From positions 105,808 to 169,807 of the forward strand of contig DYIF01000004.1 of assembly GCA_020723765.1 (NCBI GenBank): a stretch of DNA of 64,000 nt. Direction: 5' to 3'. A program made the translations under genes and the position numbers. The DNA comes from Elusimicrobium minutum (GTDB taxonomy: Bacteria > Elusimicrobiota > Elusimicrobia > Elusimicrobiales > UBA9959). The notes below the pieces were generated by a model. The model did no database searches. It had not been told where the DNA came from and saw only the letters and a list, made by a program, of their open reading frames with translations. Positions 42,258-50,869 of this stretch are shown piece by piece (within the stretch, counting starts at the first letter, position 1; each line of letters starts with the position of its first letter).

Positions 42258-44156
42258 ATGTGCGGAATATGCGGGATATTTTCTTTTAAAAACGAAAAAA
42301 TAAACCATGGCGATTTAAAAAAGATGAACGACCTCTTGATACACAGAGGCCCGGACGACGAAGGTTTTTATGTCGAAGAAACCGTAGGTATCGCAATGAG
42401 AAGGCTTTCGATAATAGATTTGGAAAGCGGAAAGCAGCCTATTTCAAACGAAACAAACGACATAATAACGGTTTTCAACGGAGAGATATATAATTTTAAA
42501 GAAATAAAAAACGAACTTCTATCCAAAGGCCACAAATTTAAAACCAAAACCGATACCGAGGTTATAGTTCATTTATATGAAGAAATGGGAACGGATTTTC
42601 CCAAGAAACTAAGAGGAATGTTCGCCGTAGCTTTGTGGGATAAAAGAAAAAAAAGGCTTGTACTTACAAGAGATAGATTGGGCAAAAAACCGCTTTTTTA
42701 TTATATAGACTCCGATTATTTCGCCTTTTCTTCGGAAATAGACTCTTTAATTTCGTTTGAAAAGGTTAAAAAAACAATAAATCTAACCGCTATAGATTCT
42801 TTTTTAACGCTCCAGTACATACCCGCACCTTCGACTATTTACAAAGAAGTAAAAAAACTCGAACAGGCCGAAACGCTCGTAATAGACAAAAACGGCATAA
42901 AGAATGAAAAGTATTGGGAAATAGAAGAAAAACCGATTAAAATCTCTTTTGAAGAAGCCAGAGACGAGGTTAAAAGATTGGTAGAAGAATCGGTTAAGCT
43001 CAGGATGATATCCGATGTTCCCATAGGAGCGTTTCTATCGGGAGGAATAGATTCATCGGTGGTAGTAAGCGTGATGGCCCAAAATTCGCCAAGGGTTAAA
43101 ACTTTTTCGATAGGTTTTAAAGAAGAAAAATACAGCGAATTAAACTACGCAAAAGAAATCGCCGAAATGTATTCCACCGAACATACCGAGTTCATAGTGG
43201 AAGAAAAGATGACCGATGCGCTGGAAAATCTCGTAAAAATATATAACCAGCCCTTTGCGGACCCAAGCGCACTCCCGAGTTACTACGTATCCAAAATAAC
43301 ATCCGGATACGTTAAAGTGGCTCTAAACGGCGACGGAGGAGACGAAAACTTTGCGGGATATTCGAGGTATCAAGCGATAAAGATACTCGATTTTATAAAG
43401 AGATTTTCGCCCGACTTATTATTTAAGGGGATGTTTTATTTATCCGAACCTTTAAAAGAAAAAAACGCGCCTTTCGGTAAAATATGGAAATTAAGAAAAT
43501 TTCTCAGGATAGCGATGAAGGAAAGCATAGAAAAAAGCTACATTTCTTCTTTGTCTTTTTTCGATACCGAAGAAAAAAATCGAATTCTAACAGATAAATT
43601 CAAAAAATTAATCGATAAAGAAATAAATTATTCGGAAAAATATTTGCTAAACTTAATGGAAAAAAACAAATCTGAGGATATAATAAAATCCATAACCAAA
43701 ACCGACATTTATTCTTACTTAAGCGAATGTCTTATGACAAAGATGGATATGGCGTCTATGTCCAATTCTTTAGAAACGAGATCCCCTTTATTAGACCATA
43801 AACTTACGGAATTTGCCCAAAACCTGCCTTCGGATTATAAATTAAAAGGATTTACAAAAACAAAATTTATATTGAAAGAAGCTTTTAAAAACAATCTCCC
43901 CGACTCTATTAACAACAGAGGGAAGATGGGCTTCGGAATACCGCTTGGCATCTGGTTTAGAGGAGAGCTTAAAAAGAAATTTGAAGAATATTGTTTAAGC
44001 GAAAAAGCGATTAAAAGAGGGTACTTTGAGCGAAAGGAAATAGAAAGATTATGGGAAGAGCATCAAAGTTTTAAAAGAGACCACGGTTACAAGTTATGGG
44101 CGCTTCTTATGCTTGAAATATGGCATTCTAACTATTTTAGCGATTTTAAAATATGA
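42258..44156 (+). CDS. asnB: Asparagine synthase (glutamine-hydrolysing)
   Basis: The 632-residue enzyme has the N-terminal class II glutaminase domain with nucleophile Cys2 (MCGICGIFS), RGPDDEGF and the GEIYN motif, and a C-terminal synthetase domain with the PP-loop LSGGIDSSVV (~258-267) and GDGGDENFAGY. Some homologues amidate other substrates in cell-surface pathways, so housekeeping asparagine synthesis is likely but not certain. It overlaps trmL by ATGA. Confidence 0.95.
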   Translation: MCGICGIFSFKNEKINHGDLKKMNDLLIHRGPDDEGFYVEETVGIAMRRLSIIDLESGKQPISNETNDIITVFNGEIYNFKEIKNELLSKGHKFKTKTDTEVIVHLYEEMGTDFPKKLRGMFAVALWDKRKKRLVLTRDRLGKKPLFYYIDSDYFAFSSEIDSLISFEKVKKTINLTAIDSFLTLQYIPAPSTIYKEVKKLEQAETLVIDKNGIKNEKYWEIEEKPIKISFEEARDEVKRLVEESVKLRMISDVPIGAFLSGGIDSSVVVSVMAQNSPRVKTFSIGFKEEKYSELNYAKEIAEMYSTEHTEFIVEEKMTDALENLVKIYNQPFADPSALPSYYVSKITSGYVKVALNGDGGDENFAGYSRYQAIKILDFIKRFSPDLLFKGMFYLSEPLKEKNAPFGKIWKLRKFLRIAMKESIEKSYISSLSFFDTEEKNRILTDKFKKLIDKEINYSEKYLLNLMEKNKSEDIIKSITKTDIYSYLSECLMTKMDMASMSNSLETRSPLLDHKLTEFAQNLPSDYKLKGFTKTKFILKEAFKNNLPDSINNRGKMGFGIPLGIWFRGELKKKFEEYCLSEKAIKRGYFERKEIERLWEEHQSFKRDHGYKLWALLMLEIWHSNYFSDFKI

Positions 44157-44611
44157 AAGTAGTTTTGATAAATCCGGAAATTCCGCAAAATACCGGCAAT
44201 ATAGGAAGAACCTGCGTGGCAAACGATATCGAACTTGTTTTGGTCGGAAGATTGGGTTTTGAGCTGACTGATAAATCTCTTAAAAGAGCGGGGCTTGATT
44301 ACTGGAAACATCTAAAATTAAGCGTATATAAAAACTTTGAAGATTTTTTAAAAACGCTATCGGACAAAAACAATCTAATCTTTTTTTCTACCAAAGGAAA
44401 AAAAACGCTCTGGGAAGCTTCTTTTAACCCCGATTCCTGCCTTATATTCGGAAGCGAATCTTCGGGATTGCCAAAAGATTTTTATTTAAGATTTGAAAAA
44501 CAATTGTATAGAATACCTATGAGTTCTGAAAACGTGAGGTCTTTAAATTTAGCCACATCCGTAGGAATATGCGTTTATCACGCCATTTACCGGATCCAAA
44601 AACAATTTTAG
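44153..44611 (+). CDS. trmL: tRNA (cytidine/uridine-34 2'-O)-methyltransferase
   Basis: The 152-residue SPOUT enzyme has INPEIPQNTGNIGRTC at the N-terminus, GLDYW in the middle and the SAM-binding trefoil knot with IFGSESSGLP and RSLNLATSVGI. It methylates the wobble ribose of leucine tRNAs. Length and motifs are typical. The last 4 bases overlap the convergent histidine kinase gene. Confidence 0.95.
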   Translation: MKVVLINPEIPQNTGNIGRTCVANDIELVLVGRLGFELTDKSLKRAGLDYWKHLKLSVYKNFEDFLKTLSDKNNLIFFSTKGKKTLWEASFNPDSCLIFGSESSGLPKDFYLRFEKQLYRIPMSSENVRSLNLATSVGICVYHAIYRIQKQF

Positions 44612-46134
44612 ATTTTATTCATTATTATAGTGAATATCGTATCTTTATCGACTTGAGATTTTATTTTGTAAGAAAACCCGTGAAGCTCCAGTATTTTTCT
44701 AACCATACTAAGCCCAAGCCCCCAGCCTTCGGTCTGACCCGTAAAACCCGATTCTATCTGATAAAATTTATCGAATATTTTATCTAATTCCCGGCCCGGT
44801 ATTCCGTTACCGTTATCCCATACGGATATGGTTTTAAAACCGTTTAAAATTTTCGAAGTTATTATTATTTTCTTTTTATCTTTTTTATTATGTTTTATGC
44901 CGTTTCTAATCAGTTCCGAAAGAGCTTTATAAAATAGCTCGGAATCTATTTTTAATTCGAAATTGTCTATTATGGCTTTCTCAAACTCCACTTCTTTATA
45001 TTTTTCTTTTTTTTGAGAAATAACGGAATCTATGATATCCGAAGATTTAATATCCGTAAGCTTCAACTCGCATGCGTTTTTATTTTCTATGGATGAAAAC
45101 TCCAACATCTCGTCCACAAGAGAACTTAATTTAAAACCCTGGGATATTATGGATTTTATCGCTTTTTTTATTATTTCGTTATCGCATTCCATCTGTTCGA
45201 GTATCTGGGAATAACCGACCATGGATGTTATCGGCGTTTTAAATTTATGGGAGACAAGCGACAAAAATTCTCTGGAAACTCTGGACTCGGTTATTTTTTG
45301 AGTAACGTCGTTAAATATCCACAAAAACTCTTTTCCTTCTTTAAAAGAAAACTTATCCGCCACAAAATCGCACTCGAGTATCAATTTTTTATTATCTTTT
45401 TTCTCGGCTAAAAACTTATAATTCTTTTTTTCTTTTAAAAGTTCTTCTATTTCCGTATCTACCAAAAAACCTTCCAGTATGTCCGTTATATTAATATGTT
45501 TGTTCGAATTATAATCGAAATATTTAACTCCGGAATCGTTTATTATTTTTATGTTTCCTTCCTCATCCGTAACGACCACCCCTTCTTCTATCACTTTAAA
45601 AATGTTTTCAAGTTTGTTTTTCTCGTCTTTTACTTTATTGAAAAGCCTTGAGTTTTCTATGGCTATTGCGGCCTGAGAAGCGAAGGCTTCGAAATTGTTT
45701 TTATCTTCTTCGGTAAAATCTCCCTCCACTTTATTGATAGCCTGAACCACTCCTATAACTTTTCCCTTTATTATCATGGGACAGGTTAAAAGAGAACGGG
45801 TTATATAACCGCTCTTCTCGTCAACCTTTTTCGTGTGAGAGGGGTCTTTATCGACATTGTTGGATATAACCGATCGGCCTTCTTTTGCCACGGTTCCGGC
45901 AAGCCCTTCTCCTAATTTAAACCTCATCTTTTTAAGCTCTTCATCCAGCTCCAGAGCCACATCGAAATAAAGCTCTTGAGTTTTTTCGTCCAAAAGATAT
46001 AAAGAGGCTCTTTCGGAATTTACCACCCTTGTGGCAAGCCTCATAATCGTGGTCAAAAGGTCGGCGATATCTAATTTGGAAGAAAGAAGTCTCGATACCG
46101 TCACAAGCATTTCAAGCTTGTCTATTTCGGACAT
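44608..46134 (-). CDS. GAF-PAS sensor histidine kinase
   Basis: The 508-residue protein has an N-terminal GAF domain (~1-165), a PAS-like domain (~185-285), HisKA with the phospho-acceptor His in VSHKFKTPITS (~295), and an HATPase domain with ELIRNGIKHN (N box), WDNGNGIPG and WGLGLSM. No membrane segment is seen, so it senses cytoplasmic signals. No response regulator is adjacent; the lone receiver at 9215 is one candidate partner. Its ATG overlaps the upstream stop by one base (TAATG). Confidence 0.93.
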   Translation of the reverse strand: MSEIDKLEMLVTVSRLLSSKLDIADLLTTIMRLATRVVNSERASLYLLDEKTQELYFDVALELDEELKKMRFKLGEGLAGTVAKEGRSVISNNVDKDPSHTKKVDEKSGYITRSLLTCPMIIKGKVIGVVQAINKVEGDFTEEDKNNFEAFASQAAIAIENSRLFNKVKDEKNKLENIFKVIEEGVVVTDEEGNIKIINDSGVKYFDYNSNKHINITDILEGFLVDTEIEELLKEKKNYKFLAEKKDNKKLILECDFVADKFSFKEGKEFLWIFNDVTQKITESRVSREFLSLVSHKFKTPITSMVGYSQILEQMECDNEIIKKAIKSIISQGFKLSSLVDEMLEFSSIENKNACELKLTDIKSSDIIDSVISQKKEKYKEVEFEKAIIDNFELKIDSELFYKALSELIRNGIKHNKKDKKKIIITSKILNGFKTISVWDNGNGIPGRELDKIFDKFYQIESGFTGQTEGWGLGLSMVRKILELHGFSYKIKSQVDKDTIFTIIMNKI

Positions 46135-46934
46135 TAGAAATTTACTCCTATCGAAATTTTGAATATCCTTGAATTTGAAAATTTTTTAAAGTCCGCAAAA
46201 TTATAATTAAAGTCCATATAATAGTTTTCTTTTTCGTCTATAAAAGTTTTAAGACCGACGACGTAAGAGTTCAAATCGTCCAAATATCCGTTTAATCTGT
46301 CGAAACCCAAATAAAGATAACTGTTAAAATCCGGCTTGAAGCTTCTTGCGAAATTTATTCCGATATTCGAATAAACGGTAAAATTGACGACTCCCGTGTG
46401 ACCGTAATTTATAAGGTCTGAGTTGTCGAAATACCCGAATTTCCTTTTATCGTAATTTATGTTAACGGCGGCTTTTGCCATAATAAAAAACTCGTCGTAA
46501 AAATTTTTCTCCAAAGAAGCGTCTATTATAAAATCTTTGCTTTTTTGCAAATTGCAATCCTCTTTTGAAAACCCGGCTGAAAGATAATAAGTAGTAAAAA
46601 TATCGTCTTTGCCTTTAACCACGGCGAAACTTGTTTTAAAGCCCAAAGTTTTAAAACCGTCTTTTTTGGGATAATAAAAAGGCTTTATCGAAAGGATATA
46701 ATTTTTTTTAACATAATTGAACGGAAGCCTTAAAGAGCTTACGCCGTCGATATCCTTTCTATCGTAAAAAGAAAAATTGGCCCCGGCAAAAACATATGTC
46801 GACATGCCGGTAAAATAACTCAAAGAATACTTATCGAAGCTGTCCGTTCCAAAAGCGTATGAAAAATCCGCGACGCTTTTGGCGTTTAAAAACAAAGGAA
46901 ACAAAATAACGGCTAAAATCCCTTTTAACTTCAT
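46134..46934 (-). CDS. Predicted outer-membrane beta-barrel protein
   Basis: The 266-residue product has a signal peptide (to ~18, LFLNAKS) and alternating aromatic/polar beta strands throughout, closing with KISIGVNF, a C-terminal aromatic residue typical of barrel insertion signals. No family recognised. It is co-translated with the histidine kinase downstream. TATAAT ends 6 bp before the ATG. Confidence 0.75.
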   Translation of the reverse strand: MKLKGILAVILFPLFLNAKSVADFSYAFGTDSFDKYSLSYFTGMSTYVFAGANFSFYDRKDIDGVSSLRLPFNYVKKNYILSIKPFYYPKKDGFKTLGFKTSFAVVKGKDDIFTTYYLSAGFSKEDCNLQKSKDFIIDASLEKNFYDEFFIMAKAAVNINYDKRKFGYFDNSDLINYGHTGVVNFTVYSNIGINFARSFKPDFNSYLYLGFDRLNGYLDDLNSYVVGLKTFIDEKENYYMDFNYNFADFKKFSNSRIFKISIGVNF

Positions 46935-46940
46935 AAAGAT

Positions 46941-46946
46941 ATTATA
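46941..46946 (-). promoter_or_regulatory. -10 element (leaderless type) of barrel-kinase operon
   Basis: TATAAT on the minus strand ends exactly 6 bp before ATG 46934. A second, overlapping TATAAT begins 5 bp further upstream. Confidence 0.6.
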
Positions 46947-46974
46947 TTATATTTAATCTTTTCTTTCTTACCGC

Positions 46975-47104
46975 CGAACTTTAAACTTTGAACATTGGAC
47001 TTTCAAAATTGAACATGCGACTTTTCGTTCCTCTCGTGCGACTTCAAACATTAAACTTGCAACTTTATATTCCTTTCGTGCAACATTGAACTTTGAACTT
47101 ACAA
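46975..47104 (-). repeat. Composite tandem repeat element, copy 4 (heptamer part only, inverted)
   Basis: Read on the minus strand it is about 18 in-phase heptamers and includes two cores (GCACGAA AGGAATA and GCACGAG AGGAACG). The octamer arm is missing. It lies between the Tad TPR gene and the barrel gene, both on minus. Confidence 0.85.
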
Positions 47105-47106
47105 CT

Positions 47107-48378
47107 CTATTGCCCTCCGCCCAATATCTGATCTATTCTCTTTAACGCCGCATCCACGTCCGAATTGGTAGGATCCAATTTTTTGGCTATAGAAAGCTCT
47201 TCCTTAGCCTTTTGATAATCTCCGCTTTGCAAATATTTAACGCCGTTTACCCAGTGTTCCTGAGCCGCTTTTTTATTTTGTTCGGTTATAATGCTTTTGG
47301 ATTTGTCGTCTTTAGCCGAAGAATCCGATTGTTTGCCCTGTTCCTTGGCTTTTTTCTCTTCTTCTTCCTGTTGTTTTTTCCTTTCTTCTTCTTTTCTCTT
47401 TCTTTCCTCTTCTTTCTTTTTCTTTAACTCCTCTTCGTCTTTCATCTTCTTTTTAATATTGTTTATTACTCTCTCTATTTTCGCCGGATTTTCCGCATAA
47501 ACCAGGGCCTTTGTAAAAGATTTTATAGACATCGAGTATTGTTTTTTCTTATAAAAAGAATCTCCCTCCGCAACATATTTGTTTTCTATTTCGGCTCTCA
47601 GTTCGTTATAAAGTTTGTTGGTCTTTTCATCCGCCGGATTTATGTTTATGGCTTCTTTAAGTATATTGTAAGATTCTTCCAATTTTCCCGAGGCGTATAC
47701 GTCCAGAGCTTCTTTTAATTTTTGATTAACCTTTTCCTGTCTCATTTCGTTTTCTATCTGAGTTATGTTTGCGAGTATCGTATCGTCTTTGGGGGCGTAC
47801 TCCACCGCCTTGTAATACATCGTAAGAGCTGTTTTTTTATCGTTTGCGTTATAAGCCTCCTGCGCCTTTGTTATGTAATAATCTTTAAGATCGGCTTCCA
47901 TTTTTTTATACCAGTACCTGGCTTTTACGTTATTCGGAGACAATTTGGATAAAACTCCCATCAATTTATACGCCTCAAGAACCTCACCTTTTTGATAAAG
48001 CGATAGAGACTTTTGAAGTTGCTCGTCGTAAGAAATTCTCCCCGCCGCTTTTCCGCTACCGCTTGCGTTGGCTATTATTTTGGCTTCTTCGGAGTTCGGG
48101 TCTATGGATAAAACTTTTTTGGCTACCTGCGCCGCTCCGTCGTAATCTCCGCTGTTATAAAGTTCGTAAGCGTTATCTAAAATTCTTTTTAAAACATAAT
48201 CCTGTATCCTCTGTTTTTCCACATAAACCGTATCTAAAAATTTCTTTTTCTCTTCCACGTCGTTTAATTTCTCAAGCCCGACATTACCCAAGCTCAATAT
48301 CGCCGGAGATTCGTCTCTGGTTTTCTGAGAAAAAAGAGAGATGTGTGCTATGGTTATCAAAAAAATTATAAATTTCAT
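47107..48378 (-). CDS. TPR protein at end of Tad locus (TadD-like)
   Basis: The 423-residue product has a signal peptide (to ~18) and TPR-like repeats (~55-290; AYELYNSGDYDGAAQVAKKVLSIDPNS and similar), then a very charged Lys/Glu helix (~305-350), and a last TPR (~370-420). TPR lipoproteins (TadD) help assemble Tad secretins; there is no lipobox here. It lies 31 bp after tadC, with ribosome-binding site GAGG. Confidence 0.82.
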   Translation of the reverse strand: MKFIIFLITIAHISLFSQKTRDESPAILSLGNVGLEKLNDVEEKKKFLDTVYVEKQRIQDYVLKRILDNAYELYNSGDYDGAAQVAKKVLSIDPNSEEAKIIANASGSGKAAGRISYDEQLQKSLSLYQKGEVLEAYKLMGVLSKLSPNNVKARYWYKKMEADLKDYYITKAQEAYNANDKKTALTMYYKAVEYAPKDDTILANITQIENEMRQEKVNQKLKEALDVYASGKLEESYNILKEAININPADEKTNKLYNELRAEIENKYVAEGDSFYKKKQYSMSIKSFTKALVYAENPAKIERVINNIKKKMKDEEELKKKKEEERKRKEEERKKQQEEEEKKAKEQGKQSDSSAKDDKSKSIITEQNKKAAQEHWVNGVKYLQSGDYQKAKEELSIAKKLDPTNSDVDAALKRIDQILGGGQ

Positions 48379-48409
48379 AAAACCACCTCTATAAAGATAT
48401 ATCCGCCTG

Positions 48410-49300
48410 TTAAAACGGCATCCCGCCTCTTAAAAGATCGCTTACCATCGGAGCCAACATTAATATAAAAACAACCGGGAATATGAATATGAAAAGCGGT
48501 ATGAGCATTTTGGTAGACGCCTGAGCGGCCAACTTTTCCGCTCTGTTTAATCTTCTAAACCTCATATCCGCGCTAAAATTTCTCAATAGATCCACCAGAC
48601 TCGTTCCTAACTCGTCGCTCTGTATAACAAGCCCCGCAAAAGACCTTATCTCCTGCAACCCCGTTCTGTCGGCAAGCCTTCTTAAAGCGTCTCTTCTGGA
48701 ATATCCAAATTGTATCTCTCCTATCATTTTTTCAACTTCCTTTTCAAGTTCGGTTTTAACCGGCGAAACCTTGACTATTCTATCGAAAGCCGTTATATAA
48801 TCGAGTCCCGATTCTATCATAAGAGCCGCAAGGTCCACAAACTGCGGAAAATTCCTTAGTATCTCCTCCTGCCTTCTTTGTATCCTTGAATTTAAAAGAA
48901 CATCAGGGATTATAAATCCTAATGGGCAGAAAAACAACGCCATAACCGGCGAGCCCACGAGAAGAAATATAAAAACCGGAAGTCCGACGGCAAGACCTTC
49001 TTTCATATGGAGCATTTTTATCGGGTCTAAATTATCCGGTTTTCCTAACATCAAAAACAATCTTTCAATCTTTTTCCCCACTCCCATCCTTTTGGCCAGA
49101 ACATAATCTATTTTATCTAAAAAGCTTCTCGAAGGGTCTATTTTGTCAAACGGCGAGACCTCTTTCTGAGCCATATCCGATATGTTGGATACCGGGGACT
49201 CTTCTATTTTCGCGGGAGAAAAAAATCTCTGAGTAAAAACAAAGAAAGCTAACGACCCTATAACTCCCAGTATTATTAAAAGTATAGAGTATATATCCAT
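48410..49300 (-). CDS. tadC: Tad inner-membrane platform protein TadC
   Basis: The 296-residue protein has a T2SSF domain with membrane helices near the N-terminus, ~105-135 and the C-terminus (LIPLFIFIFPVVFILMLAPM). Motifs include FPQFVDLAALMIESGLDYITAF and SDELGTSLVDLLRNFS. It forms the pilus assembly platform with TadB; it begins 1-2 bp after the tadB stop. Confidence 0.92.
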   Translation of the reverse strand: MDIYSILLIILGVIGSLAFFVFTQRFFSPAKIEESPVSNISDMAQKEVSPFDKIDPSRSFLDKIDYVLAKRMGVGKKIERLFLMLGKPDNLDPIKMLHMKEGLAVGLPVFIFLLVGSPVMALFFCPLGFIIPDVLLNSRIQRRQEEILRNFPQFVDLAALMIESGLDYITAFDRIVKVSPVKTELEKEVEKMIGEIQFGYSRRDALRRLADRTGLQEIRSFAGLVIQSDELGTSLVDLLRNFSADMRFRRLNRAEKLAAQASTKMLIPLFIFIFPVVFILMLAPMVSDLLRGGMPF

Positions 49301-49301
49301 A

Positions 49302-50855
49302 TCACACCCTTATCTTACCCAACGAAGAAACGACCTTTATTCCTATTCCCATCCATATTATGCAGAATATGGCGGTAAAAACTCCTATGGGGGTTGAGTA
49401 GAACCTTATCATAACATCGGGCTGAAAAACGAACATAACCGAAACCATAACCCACGGCATTATGGCCACGACTATGGATTGTATTCTCTGTTGAGCGGTT
49501 AACGCTTTTGTTTTTTCGTCCAGCTTGGACTCTTCTCTTATGTCTATGACTATTCTTTCAAAAACTTTTGTAAGATTTCCGCCGATTTGTCTTTGCAAAA
49601 CTATGGCTCTTATCATATACGAAAGCATTTTACTCGAAACTCTATCCTCCATAACCCCTAACGCTTTTTCAAAAGGCATACCCAACTGATAATTTTTTAT
49701 CACAAGCGCAAACTCGTCCGATATCGGAGGAAGAAGGTCTTTTGATACCATTTCAAAACCCTGTATTATATCAAGTCCCGATTTCAACGAGTTGGACATC
49801 AAAATTATCGCGTCCATAAGCTGAGCGTCTATTTTTTTGCCTCTGGCTAACTTCATCGTATTTAAAACCATTTTCGGAAGTTTGAAACCTATTATCGCTC
49901 CTACGATTAAAAAGAGCAGGAACAAAAATATATCCATCGTCAAAAGGCCCAATATTCCAAAAAGTCCTATCGGAAATATAACGATATAGTTTATGTTTAT
50001 ATCCAAAAATTGTCTTGAAAAATCCTGCTTCCATACCTCTATCTTTTTCTTATAATCCTCGGTCCATTTCTTAGTGGAAGATTCGTTTAAAACAAAAAAT
50101 ATCCAGATGCTTAAAAAAACCAAAACTATTCCGACCACCGAGAATATGTTCCATAGCATCATCTTAAATCTATCCGGAGGGGCCGGCGGTTCGTAGTTTC
50201 TCGAAGGTTTTAATATCATCGAGAAAGCATCCTGTGAAAGAACGCTTATTGCAACCACCGCCTGATTGTATTTTTTAGGATCCGATGTGGCTATAGATTC
50301 CAATATCGCCTCCATCTCTTTAAGTATTATGTTAAATATTGCAAGTATGGTTCTTCCCCTACCGTCAAAAGAATCTCCAAGCCTTGCTCTATACAACCTA
50401 TCTAAAGACATCTGAAATCTTATTTTTATATCCGCATACTCTTTAACCAAAAGAGCGGGTTGTATTCCAGGTCCCCCGTCTTCCGGCGGAAAGGTTTTTT
50501 TGGTAACTTCCAGAAATTCGTAAACTATGGATATGGATGTCCTCCACAAATCCGCTTCGGACACTTCCCCTTCTTCCGGGTCTCTCCAGACCTTCTTGGC
50601 TATCATATTTTGAAGGGTAGGGTCTATCCATGCGGGCATCACATATCTTATGTCGTTACCTTTACATTTAAAAGTAAAATCTTTTATATCCGCCGAACGG
50701 GAAGGATTTAAGTAAAAATAAAAAAGCTGCATCTTGGTGGAAGCGCATCTGATTTCTTCCATTTGATACTTGGAAAAAACGCCGGCGATTAAACTGTTTG
50801 CGGCCAAAAATACAATACTAACCGCAAGAATTTTTTTCACAAAACCGAATTTCAT
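49302..50855 (-). CDS. tadB: Tad platform protein TadB with N-terminal exported domain
   Basis: The 517-residue protein is ~200 residues longer than usual TadB. The C-terminal part (~230-517) is a normal T2SSF platform (DAIILMSNSLKSGLDIIQGFEMVSKDL; QRQIGGNLTKVFERI). The N-terminal part has a signal-like helix (1-~25) and a ~190-residue domain (KYQMEEIRCASTKMQL...) predicted outside the membrane. I do not recognise that domain. It lies between the tadZ-tadA fusion and tadC. Confidence 0.9.
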   Translation of the reverse strand: MKFGFVKKILAVSIVFLAANSLIAGVFSKYQMEEIRCASTKMQLFYFYLNPSRSADIKDFTFKCKGNDIRYVMPAWIDPTLQNMIAKKVWRDPEEGEVSEADLWRTSISIVYEFLEVTKKTFPPEDGGPGIQPALLVKEYADIKIRFQMSLDRLYRARLGDSFDGRGRTILAIFNIILKEMEAILESIATSDPKKYNQAVVAISVLSQDAFSMILKPSRNYEPPAPPDRFKMMLWNIFSVVGIVLVFLSIWIFFVLNESSTKKWTEDYKKKIEVWKQDFSRQFLDININYIVIFPIGLFGILGLLTMDIFLFLLFLIVGAIIGFKLPKMVLNTMKLARGKKIDAQLMDAIILMSNSLKSGLDIIQGFEMVSKDLLPPISDEFALVIKNYQLGMPFEKALGVMEDRVSSKMLSYMIRAIVLQRQIGGNLTKVFERIVIDIREESKLDEKTKALTAQQRIQSIVVAIMPWVMVSVMFVFQPDVMIRFYSTPIGVFTAIFCIIWMGIGIKVVSSLGKIRV

Positions 50856-50869
50856 TTTAACTACCTCTA

